DNA of 19,853 nt, from NCBI GenBank assembly GCA_022704885.1, contig JAKJFO010000063.1:1-19853 (forward strand). Reading direction: 5' to 3'. The DNA comes from Candidatus Rifleibacteriota bacterium (GTDB taxonomy: Bacteria > Riflebacteria > Ozemobacteria > Ozemobacterales > Ozemobacteraceae). The notes below the pieces were generated by a model that searched no databases, was not told the origin of the DNA, and saw only the letters and a list, made by a program, of their open reading frames with translations. The position numbers and the translations under genes were made by a program. Shown piece after piece: positions 1-6,400 of the stretch (positions within the stretch are counted from its first letter, which is position 1; the number at the start of each line of letters is the position of its first letter).

Positions 1-2
1 TA

Positions 3-71
3 CGCGAACCTGTCAAGCTCGATGAAATCGAGTTCATGGCCATCGGCCGCAAAAAACCAGCCAAAGCCTGA
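3..71 (+). CDS. 3' end of an upstream gene, product unknown (partial)
   Basis: An open frame runs from the left window edge to a TGA at 69-71 and reads as REPVKLDEIEFMAIGRKKPAKA. The basic Lys/Pro/Ala tail and the mix of charged and hydrophobic residues look like a real protein C-terminus. The other two forward frames are less convincing: one stops within 25 bases and the other gives an atypical peptide. Only 22 residues are visible, so no family can be named. No clear intrinsic terminator follows directly; the nearest hairpin is about 110 bases downstream and lacks a T-run. Confidence 0.4.
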   Translation, partial: REPVKLDEIEFMAIGRKKPAKA

Positions 72-179
72 ACCGCCAAGAGTTATCCGCAGTCGCCCAT
101 AGGATGTGGGTGATACTTGGGCGAAGTGCCCAGGTGATTGCGCCGATTGTCGCAGATTCAGCGCTTTTTGACTTCGCGG

Positions 180-206
180 GGCGACTCATGGTGTGCATGA
201 GTCGCC
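180..206. repeat. 9-10 bp perfect inverted repeat (hairpin)
   Basis: GCGACTCAT (181-189) and ATGAGTCGC (197-205) are exact reverse complements around a 7-base loop, and G180/C206 extend the stem. No T-run follows on either strand, so it is not a textbook intrinsic terminator. It could be a repeat remnant or an operator-like site. Confidence 0.5.
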
Positions 207-491
207 TGGAAAACAGGCCTCGCTATTCAGCCGATCTTGCTTGTGCAGTTTTCGTTAATCCTTGGTTTCTGTACTCTATCCAATGATGACTGCTCTGTAT
301 CACTGGCAAATTTCCGGCAGAGCGATGCTGAAAAACTGGCACTGTCGAAAATCTGGCGCTGTACCCCTCTACCGCAAACCCAGCATCTGATCGAGCTCAC
401 GATAAATATTTAACTTTGGCATGCGAATTGCTTAAATATGCTCACAAGTTTGAACGATATAAATTCTAATAAGAGTTTTAATAAGTTTATC

Positions 492-497
492 AGGAGG
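492..497 (+). promoter_or_regulatory. Ribosome binding site fixing the start of the secreted-protein gene
   Basis: A perfect AGGAGG lies 9 bases before the ATG at 507. It favours this ATG over an in-frame ATG at 438 that has no Shine-Dalgarno site, and starting at 507 puts a signal peptide exactly at the N-terminus. Confidence 0.85.
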
Positions 498-506
498 GTG
501 TTTATT

Positions 507-920
507 ATGCGTAAGGTAATCATGAGTTCAGTTCTCGCTCTTGTTCTGTGTGCTGCTCCTTCATTTGCCGGTAATCCCGGTCAGTCAGGCCAGTCAGGTC
601 AGTCTTCTCAGTCTGGTCAGGCAACTCAGGTAGGTCAGTCAGGTCAGGCCGGCCAGGCTAATCAGGGCGGCTGCCATAAACCCGGTTTCTTCAAGAAAAT
701 GAAGCAGTCTTTCAAAAAGGGTTTTCAGGCTGGCAAAAAAGCCGGAACCAAAGCTTTTGACGCAGTTCAGAACAAAGTAATGGACAGCGGCGTAGCTGTA
801 AAGAAAGCTGTAACCGGCAAGAAATGCAAGACCTTCGTAAAAGGCCACTACGACAAGAACGGTAATCACACCAAGGGTCACTTCAGAAAAGTAAACTGCC
901 ACAAGCCCTGCAAAAAATAA
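507..920 (+). CDS. Small secreted cationic protein with Gln-triplet repeat, unknown function
   Basis: The 137-residue product has a clear signal peptide (residues 1-21, Lys/Arg N-terminus, hydrophobic core, cleavage after SFA), so it is exported. Residues 25-54 are ten triplets with Gln always in the middle (GQS, GQA, TQV and similar). The rest is Lys-rich: an amphipathic segment at about 61-84 with FFKKMKQ and FKKGF, then a tail with GHYDKNG and KGHFRK. Mature cysteines are C56, C107, C131 and C135; the motif CHKP occurs twice, at 56-59 and 131-134, which suggests paired disulfides or metal binding. The start is set by AGGAGG at 492-497. It appears monocistronic, with its own terminator at 967-1009. 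I do not recognise the family; a surface, matrix or antimicrobial-like role would be a guess. Confidence 0.8.
   Translation: MRKVIMSSVLALVLCAAPSFAGNPGQSGQSGQSSQSGQATQVGQSGQAGQANQGGCHKPGFFKKMKQSFKKGFQAGKKAGTKAFDAVQNKVMDSGVAVKKAVTGKKCKTFVKGHYDKNGNHTKGHFRKVNCHKPCKK
579..668 (+). repeat. 9-bp period coding repeat (ten Gln triplets)
   Basis: Ten consecutive 9-base units encode x-Gln-x triplets, mostly GGT/GGC-CAG-TCA/TCT/GCN. The period is exact throughout, while the first and third codons drift. Such a tract can vary in copy number by slippage without breaking the frame. Confidence 0.8.
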
Positions 921-938
921 GCAGAGTATTGTTTTAAT

Positions 939-954
939 CAGGGCAACGGCCCTG
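939..954 (+). terminator. Small hairpin downstream of the secreted-protein gene
   Basis: CAGGGC (939-944) and GCCCTG (949-954) form a 6-bp GC-rich stem with the loop AACG, 18 bases after the stop codon. Only two Ts follow, so it is more likely an mRNA 3'-end stabiliser or an accessory to the stronger terminator just downstream. Confidence 0.4.
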
Positions 955-966
955 TTCTAATAAACA

Positions 967-1009
967 CCTTTGGGCTCCGGTCGATCAGGCTGGAGCCCGA
1001 AGGCGTTTT
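967..1009 (+). terminator. Rho-independent terminator of the secreted-protein gene
   Basis: CCTTTGGGCTCC (967-978) pairs with GGAGCCCGAAGG (992-1003), a 12-bp stem with one G-T pair and a 13-base loop, followed by CG and TTTT at 1006-1009. It isolates the secreted-protein gene from the NfeD-flotillin operon. Confidence 0.8.
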
Positions 1010-1078
1010 AGCGCAAAAAATAAACTGTTATACATTGTGACTTTACTGTTGTAAAATCAGCTTATGTGATGATTGTCG

Positions 1079-1084
1079 AGGAGG
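1079..1084 (+). promoter_or_regulatory. Ribosome binding site selecting a TTG start
   Basis: AGGAGG lies 9 bases before a TTG at 1094. The next in-frame ATG (1115) lacks a good site, and a TTG at 1073 lies before the AGGAGG, so 1094 is the most likely start. A weak promoter candidate lies upstream (TTATAC at 1028, TAAAAT at 1052, 18-base spacing). Confidence 0.6.
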
Positions 1085-1093
1085 AATCAGAGG

Positions 1094-1816
1094 TTGGTCG
1101 AAGCAATTCTGGCCATGAGCCTGATCGAAAAAGTCTTTTTAACCTGTGCGCTTTGCGGCACGGTGGTTTTTACCATCAGAATGATTCTGATGTTTTCAGG
1201 GCTGATTTCAGCTGACACAGACGGCGAGATCGGTCATGACGCACCAGACGCCGCCGGCGAAATCGCCGACGATGTACATGATGATATCTCGCACGACATC
1301 GTTGCTGACGCTGATTCTGGCGATTCCGGCGACATGGTTGATTCTTCTGATGGCGACCATCATGTGAGCAGCTCGGATGTCAGCTTTCATTTCATATCGG
1401 TTCAAGGGCTGACTGCATTTTTTATGATGTTTGGCTGGGTTGGTCTGGCGCTGATTCGTGACAGCGGCATGCCGGGCTGGGTGGCAACCCTGGGCGGGGT
1501 TGTCTCAGGCTTTGCCATGGTCTGGGTACTGGCGCAGATGTTCAGATTCGTCGGGCGCCTGCAGTCTGATGGCACAGCTCGTATAAAAACTGCTCTTGGC
1601 ACCGGTGGCTGCGTTTATCTGCGTATTCCGGCAGAAGGCACCGGGCAGGTTCAGGTCGAGGTAGATGGCCGACTGCGCATTTACGATGCTGTTTCCTCAA
1701 AAAAAGAGGAAATTAAAACAGGCGAACAGATAACTGTTGTATGGATACAGGATAATGGTATTCTGGTAGTTGAAAAGGATAACAGGGACGAAGGAGGAAA
1801 ATTATGTGGCCGGTAG
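1094..1816 (+). CDS. NfeD/YuaF-like membrane protein partnering flotillin
   Basis: The product is a 240-residue integral membrane protein. Membrane segments lie at about 12-36, 103-121 and 127-150, and a C-terminal soluble region at about 160-228 fits the OB-fold NfeD domain (TALGTGGCVYLR, then ITVVWIQDNGILVVE). Between the first and second membrane segments is a very acidic, His-containing loop (41-97), as in YuaF-type proteins. In this family NfeD proteins are encoded next to flotillins and assist assembly of flotillin membrane domains. The gene overlaps the flotillin start by 13 bases (ATG at 1804, TAG at 1814), so translation is probably coupled. The TTG start at 1094 is chosen from AGGAGG at 1079; an ATG at 1115 would still leave the first membrane segment intact. 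Confidence 0.85.
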   Translation: MVEAILAMSLIEKVFLTCALCGTVVFTIRMILMFSGLISADTDGEIGHDAPDAAGEIADDVHDDISHDIVADADSGDSGDMVDSSDGDHHVSSSDVSFHFISVQGLTAFFMMFGWVGLALIRDSGMPGWVATLGGVVSGFAMVWVLAQMFRFVGRLQSDGTARIKTALGTGGCVYLRIPAEGTGQVQVEVDGRLRIYDAVSSKKEEIKTGEQITVVWIQDNGILVVEKDNRDEGGKLCGR

Positions 1817-3375
1817 TTGCAGCTGTAGTTGTTGCCTTACTTTTTTCGACGTTTGTTTTTCTGGCGACGAGGTTCAAGCGTTGTCCATCGGATAAGATCC
1901 TGGTAATTTACGGGAAGGTGGCCGAAAATCGCTCGGCCAAATGTCTGCATGGCGGCGGTGCGCTGGTATGGCCGCTCATTCAGGATTATGCCTACCTCAG
2001 CCTGACGCCGATGACGATCAGCATTCCGTTGCAGAATGCTCTGTCGTTGCAGAACATCCGCATCAATGTGCCTTCGACTTTTACCGTCGGTATCAGCACT
2101 GACCCCAAGATCATGAACAACGCCGCCGAGCGTCTGCTCATGCTGTCTTCATCGGCCATGGAAGACATGGCCAAGGAAATCATTTTCGGTCAGCTTCGCC
2201 TGACAGTTGCTTCGCTGACTATCGAGCAGATCAACCAGGACCGCGAAAGCTTTCTTGAGTCGGTTCGCAAGAACGTCGAGCCCGAGCTCAACAAGATCGG
2301 TCTGTATCTGATCAACGTTAACATCACCGACATCACCGATACTTCTGAATATATCGAAAGCATTGGTAAGAAGGCCTCTTCAGAAGCGATCAACAAAGCT
2401 AACATCGACGTAGCCCAGCAGAAACAGCTCGGTGATATCGGCGTTTCGGCAGCAAACCGCGAGCGTGCCATTCAGGTTGCCCGCAACCTTTCCGAAGCCG
2501 ACAAGGGTGAGAAGGATGCCGAAGCAGACCGCCGCATTTTCGTGCAGAAGAAAGAAGCCGAGGCGGTAATCGGTGAGGCTGCAGCCAACAGCGAAAAGAC
2601 GGTTCAGGTCGCCAAAAAGCTTGCCGAAGCTGAAATGGGTGAGAAAGAAGCCGAAGCACAGCGCCGTATATATGTACAGCAGCGCGAAGCCGAAGCGATC
2701 GAAGGTGAAAATAAATCGAAGGCTTCAATCGTAATTTCGAACTCAGAGCTGGTCGTCAAAGAGGCAGAAGCTCGCAAGAAGGCCGAAATCGCGGTACGTG
2801 AAGCTCAGGTCGAGATTCAGAAAGCCCAGTATAAAGCGGAGCTTGAGCGCCTGACCGCCGAAGAAATCGTTCAGAAGGAAATCGACAAACGCAAGATCGA
2901 ACTCGATGCTCAGGCCGAAGCCGGCAAGATCAGCATCGAAGCCAAGGGTAGCGCCGATGCATTGCTGCTCAACTATCAGGCTGAAGCCGAAGGTGTCAAG
3001 AAGGTACTCGAAGCCAAGGCTCTCGGTTATTCTGAACTGCTCAAGAGCGTCAACAACGATCCGCGCGCACTGGCGACCCTGCTGATGGTCGAAAAGATCG
3101 AATCTATCGTCGAAAAACAGGTTGAAGCGATCAAGAATCTCAAGATCGACAAGATCACCGTCTGGGATTCCGGTGAAGGCGGCAATTCATCGACTTCGAA
3201 CTTCGTGTCGAGCTTTGTTAAATCGCTGCCACCGCTGCAGGATATCGCTGGTATGGCCGGCGTCGAGTTGCCCAGCTATCTCGGCAAGGTCATGCCTGAC
3301 GAGTCGAAGCATGAAACACAGCCGCAGCAGGCAGTAGAGCGCAAACAGGCCCGCCCGGCCGCTCCGGCAAAATAA
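1804..3375 (+). CDS. floT: Flotillin-family (SPFH) membrane scaffold protein
   Basis: The product has 523 residues, close to the length of Bacillus FloT/YuaG. An N-terminal hydrophobic segment (3-22) anchors it, and an SPFH/band-7 domain follows at about 28-190, with PSDKILVIYGKV at its start. A long Ala/Glu/Lys-rich coiled coil covers about 190-400 and contains two 44-residue repeats (about 216-258 and 260-302). The C-terminal flotillin region includes LLKSVNNDPRALATLLMVEKI (split about 412-432) and ends in a Pro/Ala/Lys tail. Flotillins oligomerise at the cytoplasmic membrane face and organise membrane microdomains. GGAGG sits 6 bases before the ATG, inside the end of the NfeD gene, so the two form an operon. 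The assignment to FloT rather than another SPFH member rests on size, the EA-rich coiled coil and the NfeD neighbour. Confidence 0.92.
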   Translation: MWPVVAAVVVALLFSTFVFLATRFKRCPSDKILVIYGKVAENRSAKCLHGGGALVWPLIQDYAYLSLTPMTISIPLQNALSLQNIRINVPSTFTVGISTDPKIMNNAAERLLMLSSSAMEDMAKEIIFGQLRLTVASLTIEQINQDRESFLESVRKNVEPELNKIGLYLINVNITDITDTSEYIESIGKKASSEAINKANIDVAQQKQLGDIGVSAANRERAIQVARNLSEADKGEKDAEADRRIFVQKKEAEAVIGEAAANSEKTVQVAKKLAEAEMGEKEAEAQRRIYVQQREAEAIEGENKSKASIVISNSELVVKEAEARKKAEIAVREAQVEIQKAQYKAELERLTAEEIVQKEIDKRKIELDAQAEAGKISIEAKGSADALLLNYQAEAEGVKKVLEAKALGYSELLKSVNNDPRALATLLMVEKIESIVEKQVEAIKNLKIDKITVWDSGEGGNSSTSNFVSSFVKSLPPLQDIAGMAGVELPSYLGKVMPDESKHETQPQQAVERKQARPAAPAK

Positions 3376-3399
3376 CCACCGGCTGAAACAAGTCTTATA

Positions 3400-3436
3400 A
3401 CCACGGGGCGACTCTTTAACAGAGTTGCCCCGTGGT
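3400..3436. terminator. Bidirectional terminator between convergent flotillin and kinase genes
   Basis: ACCACGGGGCGACTCT (3400-3415) pairs with AGAGTTGCCCCGTGGT (3421-3436), a 16-bp stem with one G-T pair and the 5-base loop TTAAC. It lies 24 bases after the flotillin stop and 5 bases after the kinase stop on the other strand. The T-tracts are poor in both directions (CATCTTC on plus, TATAAG on minus), but stem strength and position fit a shared terminator. Confidence 0.75.
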
Positions 3437-3441
3437 CATCT

Positions 3442-6400
3442 TCAACTGTTTTCCGGCTTGTTGATCTCGGCTTCGAGCTTTTCGAGCTGGGCAAAAAACT
3501 CGTTGAAAGCCGTTTCGAGCTGACCTCTGATTTTACCGGCCAGCTCACCATTGCCTTCCTTGAGTGCCAGTTCGAGTTTTGCCGCAAGTTCGGCGGCGCG
3601 ATTGCCACCGAGATTGCCGAGAGAACCCTTGATTGTGTGCGCGTTTTGAGCGGCGGCGTCAAATTCGCTTTTCTTTATCTGTTCCTGGATTTGCCTGTCG
3701 AGGCCGGTATAGTTAGTATAAGCCGCCTTTACCAATCGGCTTAACTGCTGTGGTTTGCGTTCAAAAATGCGCCTGATACGCTCGCTGTCAAGAACGACGT
3801 CAAGAACAGAGTCATCATTTTTGCTGGCGGACAGGTTGTCGGCGGCTTCTTCGCTGTCGACTGCAACACCCGGACTGGCGAATCTGCTCAATATGGCAAG
3901 AAGCTGCCTTGCTTCGACTGGCTTGGATATGTAGTCATTCATACCTGAATTTATACACTTCTCACGGTCGCCCGGCATTGAATGTGCTGTCATCGCAATT
4001 ACCGGCAGATCTTTGAGCTCGGGGTTTTCGCGTATCAGCCTGACTACTTCGAATCCATCCATCTCCGGCATCTGGCAGTCGAGCAGAACCACGTCAAATC
4101 TGCCCTGTTCAAGATGCTCGAGGGCAACTGCTCCTGAGCCGGCAAGTGTAACCTGACAGCCCATCATCTCAAGAATTCCATGAGCAACTTCCTGATTGAT
4201 TTCGTTGTCTTCGACCACGAGAACGCGCAGGCCAAGCCGGACGTAGGTGGTTTCGGGTTTGATAGAATTAAATCGACCTGACTTTTTGAGTTCATAAAGC
4301 CTTCGCTCAGGTCTTTGCAGAATTTCGAGCATGGCATTGTAAAGCTTGGAAGTGGTTACCGGCTTGCTGAGCAGAAATATCGTCGAGAAATCCTGGTCGC
4401 GGCTGTCGATCGATGCGAGCTGGCGCGGCGTCATCAGGAAAATGCTGCCGGTGACGTTGTCGGGTTTCTGATATTTGAGGTGCTCAGGCAACTGTTCTCC
4501 AGGTGGGAAGTCGAAAATAGTCACTACTGGATTTTTTGAGTCTGATTCAGACTGAATTTTTGACGGAAGCTCGTCATAGCTGACTCTGCTGCAGTCTATG
4601 TTCCAGGAGCTTATTATTTCGCATACCGTATCGACAACCGGGCTGTTATTGCCTGCTACGAAGGTTCGCAGCTTTTCGGGGAACTTTGTCGGGACGGCAG
4701 GAGTTTCTTTAAGCAGCTCGAGAGTGAGGGTAAAGCTTATTCTGGTGCCCAGACCGGAAGCGCTTTCGAGAGAAATTTCGCCGCCCATGATCTTAATCAG
4801 TTCCTGACAGATTGTCAGCCCCAGTCCGGTTCCGCCAAAACGCCGGGTTATCGAAGAGTCGGCCTGACTGAACTTTTCGAAAACCTGCTGCTGTTGTTCA
4901 TTGTTCATGCCGATACCGGTATCTTTTACCGAGAAACTGAAGCGCCCGGCTTTCCCTTCATCGATGACTGTCGCTGCAACTTCGACGATGATAAAGCCTT
5001 CCTGAGTGAATTTAACTGCATTGCTCAACAGATTGGTCAATACCTGCCGCAGCCGGCCACCGTCGGCAACGATCTGATCTGGTGCGGCCGGTGGGTATTT
5101 GAGAATCACTTCGATTTTCTTTTTCTCGGCGAGAGGCTGCATCAGGCTGACTACCTCTTCAAGCAACCGGCGAAGGTTTATGCTGTCTTTTTCGAGAACG
5201 ATTTTTCCGGCTTCGATTTTTGACAGGTCAAGAACGGCATTGAGAATGCCGAGCAATGACTGCGATGACCGGTAGATCAACCCGGCAAACTCCCGTTGGC
5301 GATGATCGAGAGTGGTGGCCATGAGCAGTTCGAGCATACCGAGAATGCCGTTCATCGGTGTGCGGATCTCATGTGACATGTTTGCGAGGAATTCGCTTTT
5401 GGCCTGGCTGGCCAGTAGCGCTCGATTGCGTGCCTCGGTGAGGTTTTCCTGCAGTCGTCTTGTTTCTGAGATATCGATGATGATGCCGTAATATCGGTAA
5501 TCAGCCAGCTCAGGGTCTTCTACCTGAGTGCCGATATTGACGAACCATGAATATGAGCCGTCAAAATGGCGCAGACGGCAGTCGAAGCGCAATTCCTTGC
5601 CCGAAACGAGAAACTTGCGAACCGCTTCTTTGGCGGCCGACAGATCGTCGGGATGAATGACCTGATACACCGACTGAATGTTGGGAGAGAAAATTTCGGG
5701 GTTGTAGCCGAGCAGCTTTTTGATATGTCGTGACCAGTAGAATCTGCGTTCTTCCGGCACGTATTCCCAGCTGGCGGCGTGGGCTGCAGTCAGCGCATGC
5801 ACGTTCCTGCCTTCTTCCATGCGCAGAGCCATGTCGCGCTGATGTTCGACACTGGTGTTTCTGAAAAAGCCGATCAGACGAAGATGTACATGGTTGGCAT
5901 CAAAATAGTTGCGGCCGATGAAGGAGTGCCAGGCATATTTTCCGCTCTGGCTCAACAGTCTGACTTCAAACTGACAACTTTCGGCATCGGCGATATTGCG
6001 TATCAGATGACGGTCATCGTCGTGAAGTATGTCGAAGCCAAGTTTGCGCTTTGCTTCTATCTGCTCACGCCCGAGATAACCAAGATTCAGATAGAGGTCG
6101 TCAGGTGTCATGTTTTCGCCGTTTTCGAAATCGTATTCCCACAGATACAGTCCGGCTGAATCAAGCGCAAGTTTGAGGCGATCGCGATAATTCACCAGCT
6201 GGACAAAATCGGTGCTGCGCTCGATCATCGAGCCGAAGATTTCGGCTGCCAGCTCAAGTGCTGCCAGTTCGAAGTCAAGCCAGCTGCGGCTGTTGTTGAG
6301 TATATGCACTTCGAGACAGCCCCAGAACTTTTTGTGTACAAATACCGGTATGATCAGCAGCGATTTTATGCCCATTTTAACAAGCTCTGCGATAATCGGC

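Larger units (their letters stand above)
72..506. other. Non-coding spacer with repeat remnants
   Basis: I see no convincing gene here; a 60-codon open frame at 104-286 has no ribosome site and no recognisable protein character. At 136-158 there is GATTGCGCCGATT followed by CGCAGATT, matching the intergenic repeat found near 19564. A 9-bp perfect hairpin lies at 180-206. The stretch from about 405 to 490 is AT-rich (it includes TATAAA near 458) and probably carries the promoter of the secreted-protein gene, but I could not find a well-spaced -35/-10 pair. Confidence 0.5.

Noticed and set aside
104..286. 60-codon open frame in the left spacer
   Set aside because: It crosses the hairpin and repeat words, has no ribosome site and no plausible protein composition.
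438..506. ATG at 438 as start of the secreted protein
   Set aside because: There is no ribosome site there; AGGAGG and a signal peptide mark the ATG at 507.
3276..3662. Minus-strand 128-codon open frame spanning the terminator
   Set aside because: It runs through the convergent terminator and overlaps the ends of two certain genes in wrong frames.
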